Assembly: GCA_973895155.1 (NCBI GenBank)
Contig: OZ316892.1
Span: 28,706,001-28,770,000 of the forward strand
Direction: 5' to 3'
DNA length: 64,000 nt
From: Marsupella aquatica
Taxonomy: Eukaryota; Marchantiophyta
Below, piece by piece: positions 44,174 through 54,404 of the stretch. Numbering within the stretch: position 1 is the stretch's first letter; every line of letters begins with the position of its first letter. The translations under genes were made by a program, and so were the position numbers. The notes below the pieces were generated by a model that saw nothing but the letters and a program-made list of their open reading frames with translations, was not told the DNA's origin and ran no database searches.

Positions 44174-47100
44174 ATGGCGAGGCTGGTGCGGAGGCCCCTT
44201 GCTATGGACCTCGTTCTATCGTCACGAAAGCCTTTGGGACACCATCTCTTCACTCGGACCATGGCCACAGACAGCAGCAGCGCAGCGGCAACATCGGCAA
44301 CATCGGCAACATCTACGAAATCAGAGGTTTCGGCTTCGAAGCAGCTCAGCGGAAGCAGCATCAAGGGAACATTAGGCCGACGCTTCTACAAGAACGCGCT
44401 CGTCAAGCCCGTCCCCGTCCCCGGCGCCGATCAGCATCAGGATCAGCACAAGGAGGGCGGATCTTTCGAGATTTCGTTGGATCATCGAGTGCTGCGGACT
44501 CCTGCGAAGCAACCGCTCCGATTCTCCAATCCCGCACTGGCCCATGCGATCGCAGCCGAATGGGAGTGGCAGGTGACTCGAAATCTGTGACCGGTAACCC
44601 TTGGATGAATGCGAATGAGAGGCAACTCAGTTTTCTTGCGGTTTTAGGGTTGGTGGTGTTCAAAGATTGTATTTTTCCTCTATGAAGAATTTGTTAGCTT
44701 ATTTCATTAATGATACGATGGAATCTCTTGAAGAGTATAGACGTTGGTGTGATATGCATGGAATGTGATTGAGAAGGATTCCACCTTTTTGAGTTTTAGG
44801 GTTTGGGATCGTCAGTTTACCCTTGTTTCTCTCTATGCGAAGCTTCACATAGTGCAATCCTATGATGGTATGGTGGAATATTGTACACTGTGTGGCTGTT
44901 GGCCGTCGTAGTCAGGGTAGAGTGCGATTGGAAATGACTTCAGATTTGGGGATTTTAGGGTGTAGGATGTTTAGTTCACCTATTTTTCTTTTTTTGACTG
45001 AAGTTTTTGGCAGTGGTAAAATGGAATTTCTTGAATTTTATGAACAAGTTGATGAAACTGAAAGACTATTTGGTTACTGGCCTTAAAACCCTTGGATTAT
45101 ATTGGGTTTGTTTGCGTTGTCCGTTCAAGATACCATTTATCGAGTTACTGAATTCTGACCTATATGTCAGGACAGTAGTGGAGTTCGTTCCTATACAATG
45201 CCACTAATGAAGCTGGCCTCAATATCGATCGACCAAGTACCAAATGATAAAGAGAGAATCATCGCAACCCTGCTGAAATATTGTCACACGGACGCTTTGT
45301 GCTGCCGGGCGTCCCCAGAGAGTGTACTATATGGTATTTACTCACCCCATAACTGCTTTTCATTACCTGACAAGTGACAGAGGTTGGACTTAGAAGTCTA
45401 TTTTAAAGCGTATCACATGTTCTGGGCTTCAGGAGAAATGTGATCTTGTCGTTTAGTCGGCCTCTCGGGTGTGGCAATTTTCTCCACTGGAACACCGAGT
45501 CCGAGGACTCCGGTAGTGAATTCATCTGAGGAAAGAAGATAAGATGGGAACCAAGTAGGAGATTAAAGGGTGGTCTATCAAATACAAACTGGAAGTAGTG
45601 AGCCAAGATCATCCTAGAAAATCCATACTTATCTCCTGCATGACCTAGTTTCGTGGACGCGTATTCTGTTTTAGTTCATCTGGCTATGAAGAAGAAAAGG
45701 CCGGTCTTACTGTTGCCCGGGCTCTTGAATGCCTCAAGAGCTGCAAGAAGGCGGCACAGTGCTGCATACCATCGAAAAAGGTTATCTGAGCCAACATTTC
45801 TTCTCACTTCGATATGAAGCCTGAGGAGCGAATTATCGCAACCGTGCTGAAATATTGTCGCACCGACTCTCTGTTTGTTTTATGGTATTCTCTCACCCAA
45901 TGGGTGCTTTTCACTACCTGACAAGTGATAGAATATGACTTAGAAGTCTATTTTAAAGGCTAGTACATGTCCTGGGCGTCTGGAGTGGGAGAAATGCGAT
46001 CTTATTGATTATTCAGCCTCTCGGTCTGTCATTTAACTCCACTGGAACACCGAGTCAGAGGAATTCCGTAGTGACTTCATGCGAGAAAAGAACATAAAAT
46101 GGGAACCAAGTAGGAGCGTAAAGTGTGGTCTATCAAATACGAACTGGAAGTAGCAAGCCCTTATTGTTTATAGTGCGTGTCCTTATGGGGAGAATGGGAG
46201 TCTTCTAACTTTTCTTCTGTTGGTAAACGCTAATTGAAGAACGAAATATTACCTGCCTAATTTGGGTTAGCCACCAAACAAGATTTTCCTGTTCTGGATG
46301 CAACTTTCCAGGCTTACAGTCTGTAGCTCAATTGGTTTCAGGCATCTTGAATAGGAGGATCCTGATAGGCGGAAACCCAATGGTACTAAGCGAGCGTATA
46401 TCGAAGCTTACAAGTCTGGTTTTCCAAGAAAATCCATGCTTACCACCGTCGTAACTTAGTTTCGTGAACGCGTTTTCTGTTTTAGTTCATCTGGCTATGA
46501 AGACAAAAAAGGCCGAGTCTGACTGTTGCCCGGGCTCTTGAGGTGCCTCAAGAGCTGCCAGAAGGCGGCACAGTGCTGCATTCCTCGAAAAAGGTTATCT
46601 GAGCCAACCTTTTTTCTCACTTAGATGTGAAGCCTGAACTTGTTCTCTTCTAGGTTTAATGTAACTCAATGTCTAACGAAAAGCTGCTCTCGAGGTACTG
46701 AAATTATAGGAAATGCTAACATAGTCTGCCGTGTGGGCTGTCAGACAAACAGGCCAGGCACTGGGATCCTCTCCTTGACTGGGTGGAGGCAGAGATAGGA
46801 GCCAGACCAATTGTCTCTTCCAGTATTTTTGGACCAACTCAGCCACAGGAGTTTGTCAGGAGTCTGGAAAATTGTCTTCGGGGTTTGAATCACTGGCAAC
46901 TGGCTGCAATAGACTCCTTGTCAGGCTCCGCACGCTCCATTGTGGTAGCCTTGGCAATAGCTCGCAACAAGCTGAACATTGAGCAAGCTATCGAGGTCAT
47001 TCGCGTGGAGGAGAATCACCAGGTTTGTTCACCTTTCCAACGTTGAATTTTTCAAGTTTCTCAGGGCTCTCGTCAACCGACTTAGAATTACACGCCTGTA

Positions 47101-47303
47101 ACTGGAACTTCTCTGGGATACAGAGACCGCGGAAAGTGATGAACGAACGTTTTCTATCCATGGATTGAATAGTGAATCTCATGAGTATGGACCATTTTCT
47201 GCAGGTTGAAGACTGGGGGTACGTAGAAGGTGGCCATGACATCGACGAGGCAGACATCCGTGTCAGGATTGCTGCAGCGTCAGTTTTCTTAAGGCTTTTG
47301 TAG
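44174..47303 (+). CDS. ATP12: ATP12, mitochondrial F1-ATPase assembly chaperone (four exons)
   Basis: Exons 44174-44572, 45171-45333, 46745-47022 and 47205-47303 join in frame (312 aa) with GT..AG borders. ATP12 binds free F1 alpha subunits in the mitochondrial matrix and hands them on for ATP-synthase assembly. The N-terminus is Arg- and Ser-rich (MARLVRRPLAMDLVLSSRK), fitting a mitochondrial presequence. Family motifs in order: RRFYKNALVKPV, LDHRVLRTPAKQPLRF, LAHAIAAEWEWQ (to residue 133), SYTMPLMKLASISIDQVP (140-157), RIIATLLKYCHTDALCCR, RHWDPLLDWVEAEIG (192-206) and VEDWGYVEGGHDIDEADI (281-298). Start ATG has an A at -3 and G at +4. The length is close to that of other plant ATP12 proteins. 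Intron 2 holds a second, damaged copy of the exon 2 region. Exon 1 carries a CAACATCGG microrepeat encoding ATSATSAT. Confidence 0.93.
45242..46634 (+). repeat. intragenic duplication including ATP12 exon 2
   Basis: Copy A runs from inside exon 2 (about 45242) through the start of intron 2 to about 45822. Copy B starts at 45823 with an exon-2-like stretch (reading EERIIATVLKYCRTDSL) and continues to about 46634. Shared blocks include 'ctgacaagtga(c/t)aga', 'gacttagaagtctattttaa', 'cactggaacaccgagtc(c/a)ga' and 'gttcatctggctatgaag'. Copy B has an extra insertion of about 250 bp (46150-46420). Copy B of the exon has lost the conserved end and a usable donor, so it is probably skipped. Confidence 0.88.
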
Positions 47304-48400
47304 ATAGAAAGTAGATATTATAATTTGCAAGCACTGGCGGTAACGATGAGCACTCAAAAAGAAGAGGCGGCCACACCTTGCTGCTGAGAATTTTTTTCTA
47401 GTCTTGAACAATTTTGCATTAGTACTTGGGGCCTTCAAAAGAGTTTACTCGCTACCTGTTTATGCCTGGAAACCCGCGCACTCACGTAGATCTATGGTAT
47501 CGAACCACGCGAAGAATATTGTCAGAAATCTATTTTAAATATTGAAATGTGATTCTTAGACATAGGTAAGGGCAAAATTCAACCGTTAATATCTATTGAC
47601 AATGTATATCTTCTGGGTCGATTCATGGAAATGTATTAAGCAGACCAATGTCCTATGTCTATGACAATGTTCTGAGAAATTGATCCAATGTCTTTTTCAC
47701 TTGTTATTGAACTTTCTGTTAACAATATTTGAATTCAGTTTGTGATTCAACGCAGTGGTGACGTAAGAACAACTGGAGTAGTCTTACACGGACGTCTGAT
47801 TCTCCCAGAATAGAACTCGAATCAGAATTGGAAAAGCAGTATCTACTACTGAAGAGTTTGAAGCTTGAACCCCAAAGCCCACACTGTTACCTGCTGAAAA
47901 AATTCTACCGGATAGAAAACCTGTTTCTATAATAGTAAAGGTGGTTCATGCTCGAGGAAAGAAATCTCGTAGAACTTGAGCTCCACATCCATCACTTGAG
48001 CAAAGACACGTATAAAAAGGACCAAGCATCATCGTGGCAGGTGGCAGCCCTCTGTGGTATGCTTTGCGGAAAAGGTGAACGCAACTGTCTTGGGAACCTT
48101 CGTTCTCAGATTAGTCTTGTTATTTAGGCAACCATTGGGAAGGTTTAAGGGAAGATTTAAGCAATGACGCTTTTGGGACTGACAGCTCGAGCATATTACA
48201 CTAATTAAGGAAAGGTTGCTGCAACTGCTGCCAGTTCCATTGTGCTCTCAATCTATACATTGGTGGCTTGATCCAATTTGATGCAGACCGACTACCAACG
48301 ACGGACTTCTTGATCATTTCGACGAACCCCAGGAGCGAGATTTTGTGGAGAATTGCTGGGTCAGTTTTCCGTTTCGCAGGAAATTGCTCAATTGAAGAAG
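47304..48400. other. intergenic between ATP12 and the LEA gene
   Basis: No gene seen. The right half should contain the LEA promoter; no element is clear enough to call. Confidence 0.5.
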
Positions 48401-50709
48401 ATGCAGACCGTGAAGAACGCAGCGGCGACCGCGAAGGCGAAGGTGGAGAACGCATCCGCCAAAACTGACGAGAAGAAGGCCGACGCCAAGATTGCAGTCG
48501 ACGAGAAGGTATGCTCGCATATACAGTGAAATTCGTTGTCATACAGTGGAATTCATTGTCAATGTCTGGTCTTAGACGAACCGCTCTTTTAAATTTCTAA
48601 TATGAGAGGAGAAGAGCTGGACAAAGCAGCTCCTTCAAAAATGAGAATTATGACTGAGGGACAACGAAGCTTACTAGAAGATCAACTTGAGAGACGTGAA
48701 ATGAATACTGCAATCGATTTCAGCAAATTTGCCTTCCTTGAGCTCGTCACAACTTCGGAAAAGCTGGTATTGAGAGGAAACTTGACAGAGCACATGTTAG
48801 CGCTAGCTACTCTCGTGCAGTTTCTCCAGAAATTTCGTTTGTTCGTATAAATTTAAACAGCTCCTCGAATTGTAATTGGTTGCCTGACTAGGTAGACAAC
48901 TGACCCTTGCTGTTGGCAACGCTCCCCTGCAACATCCGGGGTACCCACCGCCATGCCTGCGGGCTAAAGAAGCAGTATCCCAGTTGAAAGCAATATTTGT
49001 AGTGATATCATCCGCTCTCATTTCTTGTAGACGCTATGCAATCGTGAGGAGAAAGCTGAAAGTTACAAGTGACCTTCAGCACAACCGTAGGAAATTTTTT
49101 TGTGATCAAGATTCGTCCTGCATGTCGTCTGTTGAAACTATTTAGCTTTGAGAGCCTCGAGAATCAGTCGAATTCGGTCGCAGTTCAATTGATGGATACA
49201 GACGGTGGAGCTGGATCCTGAGCACATAATGTTAATGTGAAAGAATGGTATACTGAAGGTGAAGATGGTTTCGTCGATGATACTGTGGAGAGAGCCACGG
49301 CGCTGGTAATGCAGAAGTAGTTCTTTCTTTCTGGGGGTGACGATTTTGCTCTACTTGGCGATCGTCTTAGTGACCGCCGTCCCTACAGCCACAACTAGAT
49401 GGATTGCGCCGATAGATTCTGACAATTCAGTATTGTACAAATGTAGATTGAGGTTGGTCTTTAATCAAAAGACATTGTGAAAGACAGATAACCTGCATGT
49501 GAGTTAGATCTGTCGAAGGTATAGTGAAGATAGGCCATGACGGTAGTTTGTGGAGTAGCCCATAGATTGGATGATTTATTACAAATAGTAAAGATGGAGT
49601 TCGATCTCGAAAGACAATTGTGACAAAGAAAGCTTACTGAGGGTAAAGTTAGTCGAAGATGGACCATAACGATGGTAATACATAATAGTAGATTGATTCC
49701 GACTATACTTTCTTGTTCAATTTGCAACGATGCTCAACGTGCAGTGGAGCACTTCGCAAAGGAAAAAAACTTCGATATCTTTCTGACATTATGTCGTCCA
49801 GAATCAAAAAGGTGCTCACCTTTTGTGACACTTCTGCCAAAAACGTAACTTCGGTCCTCTTTGTGACCGAAATACAGACATTGGCTCATCTTTGTGAGAT
49901 CGAAAAACCAAAATCGTTCTCATATTATAACATGTCGCCCAAAACGGAAATTCGCTCTTCTTTGTCATCGAAATACAGATGTTATCTCATCTTTGTGAGA
50001 TCAAGATACGGGTCCTCTTTGTGACCGAATTACAGACCACTCATCTTTGTGAGATTGAAGAACGGAAATTCGCTCCTCTCTGTCATCGAAACACAGACAT
50101 TGGCTCATCTATGTGATCTATGTGAGATCGAAAAACGGGAATTCTCCTCTTTGTAACGGAAATGCAAACATTGGCTCACATTTGTGCGATCGAGAAACGG
50201 GGAATTCTTTCCTCTTTGTCACTGAAACACAAACATCGGCTCATCTGTGTGAGATCGAGAAACATCAATTCGCTCCTTTTGAGACCCAAATACAGACATT
50301 GGCTCATCTTTGTGAGACCCAGAAACCGAAATCCGCTCAATTTCTGTGAGACCTAAAGACCGAAAACCGGAATTTTTTTCTCATTTTTTTTGTGGGGATT
50401 GATCCTGTACGCGTGCAGGTGGAGAAGATGAAGGCGCATGGCGACGAGAGCTCGAAGGCGGAGGCGGAGCAGCGGAGGAGAGAAAAGGAAGAGGAGGTTG
50501 GAAGGAGGGCAGTGAAGCAGGAGCAGCAGAACGAGGCCGAGAAGGAGAGGGCCACGGACCCCCACCCTGGCCCCATCGGCGACCGGCCCACTCCGGCCGA
50601 CCTTGATATGGCCGAGGAGAACCCGTCCAACCCTCGCATGCCGGCCGGCGGCTCGGCCGGCCCCGCCATCCCGAACTACCTCGGCCCCTTTGGTGGTTCC
50701 GTCGCGTAG
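48401..50709 (+). CDS. LEA group 1 protein (two exons)
   Basis: Exon 1 (48401-48508) and exon 2 (50419-50709) join at a phase-0 intron to give 132 aa. Late-embryogenesis-abundant group 1 proteins are very hydrophilic and protect membranes and proteins during drying. Exon 1 encodes MQTVKNAAATAKAKVENAS and a Lys/Ala/Glu-rich segment, matching the LEA_1 signature of amphipathic Ala-Lys repeats after 'MQ'. Exon 2 continues with VEKMKAHGDESSKAEAEQ, a charged helix, then a Gly/Pro-rich tail ending in PNYLGPFGGSVA. No Cys or Trp occurs. Start context is good (A at -3). A single intron at this place is common for the family. The 1.9-kb intron contains a minisatellite. Downstream lie decayed copies of the gene's own 3' end. 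Confidence 0.85.
49840..50365 (+). repeat. minisatellite in the LEA intron (about 70-bp units)
   Basis: About seven units repeat 'cctctttgt(g/c)a(c/t)cgaaa', 'tacagacattggctcatctt', 'tgtgagatcgaaaaacgg', 'aattcgct'. The units are diverged, some shortened. The array ends about 55 bp before the acceptor of exon 2. Frames across it are artefacts. Confidence 0.9.
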
Positions 50710-51986
50710 CACCGTCTGACCCCCTTGGGCCAATTTTTACATGTAATTTTCTTCAGTTTTATAGGCCTTTTTTTGTTGTGTTTAGACAAATTTCATGTGT
50801 CTTAAATATATGGGTTTGCATTTAAGCCAAAGGTTGATGGTTTGGTATTGAAGTTTGTATAGAGACATTTAATTGATGGACCCCAAACCAGATTTTGCCC
50901 CCAAACTAATGCAATAACTCCATGAGGTTTTTGCATAGTTCCGTTGCATAAGCACCGTCTGACCCCTTGGGCAAATTTTACGTGTAATTTTCTTCAGTTT
51001 TATAGGCCTTTTTTGTTTTGTTTAGACAAATTTCATGTGTCTTAAATATATGGGTTTGCATTTAAGCGAAAGGTTGATGTTTTGGTATTGAAGTTTGTAT
51101 AGAGAGATTTAATTGATGGACTTCCAAACCAAAGTTTGTCCCGAAACTAATGCAATAAACCCCATGAGGTTTTGAATTGTTGAGGTTTTGAATTGTTGAT
51201 TTAAAGTCTGACAATGATCTAGATCACTCAAGGTTTCCCTCAAGTAACACTTCTCATTTTGATGGTCCATCAAGTAAATGTTGTGTATCCTGTTGATTTA
51301 TTATGGTTAGGCTGCTGCACCTCCCTAAACTACTCTGCTCCTTTAGTGGCATGCCGTAGAGAGGGGTCTGACCTTTGATGTTGTTTGCCTGGACTCCCTT
51401 GTGACATCAGTGGCATGTAATTGTTTAAATTATGTTTATATGCTACTTTATATGTGTTTTACATGTGTTTAGCATGGTTTTTCAGTTTAGGCAAAGGTTG
51501 GGGTTTGAAGTGTGTCTTATTGATTGAATTATCTTTTGGTGGATGCTGGCCGCCATCGCAAACTACCTTGGTCCCTCTATAGTAGAACTGTTGCATAGAA
51601 CCATCTGATGCTTGACGTTGGTAACGGCTCCCTTGTGACGTTGGTGGCAAGCAGGGTTTCACATGTAAGTTTTGTATGTGTTACAGTTTAGTTTATATTT
51701 TTACACAAATTGGATGTTTCTTATAGGGGTTGTTGTCCCAGCGTTCATGGTTTGGTTTTGAAGTTATGTAGTACTACTGAATTATCTTCTGGCAGCTTGG
51801 CCACCGCACTATCTTATCTACCTTGGCTCCAAAACATCAGGCTACAAATGAAATACAGGAAATGCTTGTAGACAGTACTTTGGCAACTGATTCATCATGG
51901 GTGTATGACAAAGCTCCATTCGCTTTGTATACATCATCTCTAATCTGCTGTAGCCACCACACTTTGTGCTTTCGTTTCCATATTTC

Positions 51987-52019
<33 letters not shown>

Positions 52020-52148
52020 CCCGCAAAGGAACGTAAACACCTTACGGGATTCAAGATTTGGTTTTTGAAATGTGTGCTCGAGTGATTTGTCTTCCGAAAG
52101 CTCGGCCTCCCCTGCCATCCCCAAACACCTTGGCTCCTATAGTAAGGC
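50640..52148 (+). repeat. decayed tandem copies of the LEA gene 3' end
   Basis: The LEA tail and 3' UTR (50640-50949) is followed by related units. Positions 50950-51190 repeat 'gcaccgtctgaccc(c)cttggg' through 'ttaattgatgga' with few changes. 51538-51640 resembles the coding tail itself ('ctggccgccatcgcaaacta', 'ccttggtccct'), followed by 'gcatagaaccatctgatgc'. 51790-51835 ('ttggccaccgc..ctaccttggctcc') and 52100-52145 ('ctcggcctcccctgccatcc', 'ccttggctcctatag') are further remnants. Units are about 240-310 bp. None keeps a reading frame. Confidence 0.75.
51986..52018. repeat. (ta)n(ga)n microsatellite
   Basis: A run of TA dinucleotides passes directly into a run of GA dinucleotides. Confidence 0.95.
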
Positions 52149-52204
52149 CGAAGTACAAGCTTTGGACTTCCAGCGAAAAACCTGTGTGACTCTGACCAGA
52201 GCAA

Positions 52205-52456
52205 AAACCCAGATGTTTGAGATACCCTAGTGGCACCATGGGATAGAGCTAACTCTGGCCATCATTGCAAACCAAGATGTTTGAGGTACACTAGTGGCAC
52301 CCTCGGATAGAACTAACTCTGGCCATCATAGAAAACCAAGATGTTGAGATACCCTAGTGGCACCCTCGGATATAATTAACTCTGGCCATCATGGAAAACC
52401 GAGATGTTTGAGGTACCTTAGTAGCACCATGGGATATAATTAACTCTGGTCATCAT
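52205..52456. repeat. tandem array, four units of about 62 bp
   Basis: The unit is 'aaccaagatgtttgaggta', 'c(c/a)ctagtggcacc', '(c)tcggata(g/t)aa', 'ttaactctggccatcat'. Four copies with few differences. Confidence 0.93.
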
Positions 52457-52627
52457 CAGGTTGCGTGTTGACCCTTGGATGTGTTGGCAAGGTGAACTTT
52501 GGATTGGCAAGTGTGACGCAGAAATAATAGCATCTTCGCTAGAAAGCCGGGAGAATCGGACAAGGAGTTCTCCTCTTCAATACTGCCAAATAACCTTTTT
52601 CTCAAGAGAAACAAAATTGTCAAAAGA

Positions 52628-52698
52628 TGCACTGCCCGGGAATCGAACCCGGGTCTGTACCGTGGCAGGGTACTATTCTACCACTAGACCAGCAGTGC
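52628..52698 (-). tRNA. tRNA-Gly(GCC): tRNA-Gly (GCC)
   Basis: The 71-nt minus-strand sequence folds into a standard cloverleaf. The acceptor stem is GCACTGC pairing with GCAGTGC with discriminator A; the D loop has TGGTCTAGTGGTAGAA; the anticodon is GCC within CTGCCAC; the T arm is GGGTTCGATTCCC with box B GGTTCGATTCC. No intron is present. A run of four Ts follows on the minus strand (52622-52625), a normal polymerase III stop. The sequence is almost that of flowering-plant nuclear tRNA-Gly(GCC). CCA is not encoded. Confidence 0.97.
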
Positions 52699-52699
52699 T

Positions 52700-53425
52700 A
52701 CTTGCACAGTTAATCTCACGTTACATTATTTAACCCTTTTTTAAAGGGTCACTGCCCCTTCTCTACCCCGTTGACCGCTCCCTCCTGGCCTTTGGTCGGG
52801 CTAAAGGAAAACTACAGTCATTTTAATAATCACATAACATATCATACTCCTTTCTATGCACATCTGGCTTTCTATGCCCATATGTTATGGTGGGGCCATA
52901 GAGCCCATTTTTTTAATGTACACTGCTATATTTAGATGTATGTAAATAGACATAGTGGTACCTTCCTGCCCAGAAATTTCAGTTGTAGATTGGAAGACCT
53001 TCATTGAGAAAATGGTGGGAAGATAATCGTGCCAAGAATGCAAACTTTATCTTATTTTCCTGGAGTAATGTCTGACACTTAGATCTCCCTTGATTTAGAA
53101 ATAACCATCAGATTCTGGGTAATGGGTTCCAGGTGGGAAACTGCTGATTAAAACTATAAAGGCACCCACATTTTTGCAGGAAGTGGCAAAGACTTTTTTA
53201 GTGAGGTGAAATTTGGCCCAAAAATGGCTGTGCCTTTACCCCTTTAGGTCCTGTGTCTCGTCAAAAGTGGCAAAGACTTTTCAGTGAGGTGTAATTTTGC
53301 AAAACTTTCGTCAATGGAGAGAAGTTGGGTCAGGCACACTCAGGTGTGGTGTCTACCATTCCTAGATACCCATCCTACATGACAAGCATGGGCCCCAGTA
53401 AAGGTTGTGGAGTATTTATGCAGCC
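52700..53425. other. intergenic; holds a relative of the 27572 repeat
   Basis: 53085-53145 resembles one end of the 210-bp units at 27572-28366. At 53180-53300 'gtggcaaagacttttt(t)agtgaggtg(a/t)aattt' occurs twice. No gene is seen. Confidence 0.6.
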
Positions 53426-53429
53426 AGAC

Positions 53430-54265
53430 GTTAATTCCAAGAGAAACAAACTTTTGGACGAGAGTTTCAACCGAAGCCCCTCCACTATTCATGGTAAGAT
53501 CAACAGTGACGAGGTTTCTCTGGAAGCACACGTTAATTCCAAGGGAACAGAGTTACACACAAGAGTTTCAATGGAAGCCCTCAACGATCTCCATGGCACA
53601 TTGATTTCGAAGAAATCCAGTGGAAGTTCATGAAACGATTTCACTTTTGTTCGAAGGGAAGCAGGATATGAGGACTGAAAGTCTAGTATCTCTTCAAGTC
53701 CATGAGAATGATCTGCAAAGGGCACAGGTTGTTTCCAGATGATGCCTTCTGGTCGTGGACTGATGGGGACGGTTTTTCTCTTCATGTTTCTACTGTATCG
53801 CTTCATGAATTTTCCATGCTTTTCTGATTGAGTGTTGTGCAATTCTCTCTCAGGTTTGGAGATTTGGTGGAGGTGTGGAGCTCCATTAAATGATAAACCC
53901 AGTGCACGAGACTTGCAAAGTAAGCGCCTAACGAGCTCCATGGCACATTGATTTCGGAGAATTTCAGTGGAAGGCCATGAAACGATTTCGCGTTTATTCG
54001 AAGGGAAGCAGGCCATGAGGACCGAATGTGTAGTATCTCTTCAAGCCCATCAGAAGGTCTGCAATTGGAACAGGTTGTTCTAAGATGATCTCTTCTGGTG
54101 GTGGACAAATTAGGACGCCTTTTCTGTTCATGGATTTTCCATCCTTTTCTTATTGAGTGCTGTGCGTTCATCTATCAGGTTTGGAGACTTGGTGACTTGG
54201 TGGAGGTGTGGAGCTCCATTCAATTGTATCGGCGATGAGTCCTGTGCAATGTTTACTTAATTGTC
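53430..54265. repeat. tandem duplications upstream of the GT8 gene (period about 348 bp)
   Basis: Units at about 53575-53925 and 53926-54265 share 'ctccatggcacattgatttc', 'gttcgaagggaagcagg', 'gtagtatctcttcaag' and 'ggtggaggtgtggagctcca'. A smaller, older duplication (53430-53570; 'gttaattccaag(a)g(g)aa', 'gagtttcaa(c/t)(c/g)gaagcc') precedes them. Open frames on both strands run through, but lesions differ between copies and no protein family is recognisable. Confidence 0.82.
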
Positions 54266-54395
54266 ACGAGGAAATAGGAGTCGGAGAGGGACAGAGAGAG
54301 AGTGGACGGATTGGATTCTGTGTGATGAGTACATAATTGTCACGAGGAAATAGGAGACACAGAGAGAGACACAGAGAGAGAGTAGGCGGATTGGA
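54262..54395. repeat. 75-bp tandem duplication in the GT8 5' region
   Basis: 'aattgtcacgaggaaatagg' occurs at 54260 and 54335, each followed by a (agagag)n tract and 'cggattgga'. The second copy ends about 10 bp before the GT8 start codon, so the array is probably in its promoter or 5' UTR. Confidence 0.88.
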
Positions 54396-54404
54396 CGAAA
54401 AGCA

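Noticed and set aside
52461-52733. 90-codon frame across 52628-52698
   Set aside because: It reads through the tRNA-Gly gene in the opposite direction and has no other support.
53325-54171. Frames of 100-175 codons upstream of the GT8 gene
   Set aside because: They run through a diverged tandem duplication, are open on both strands, and the copies do not preserve a common protein.
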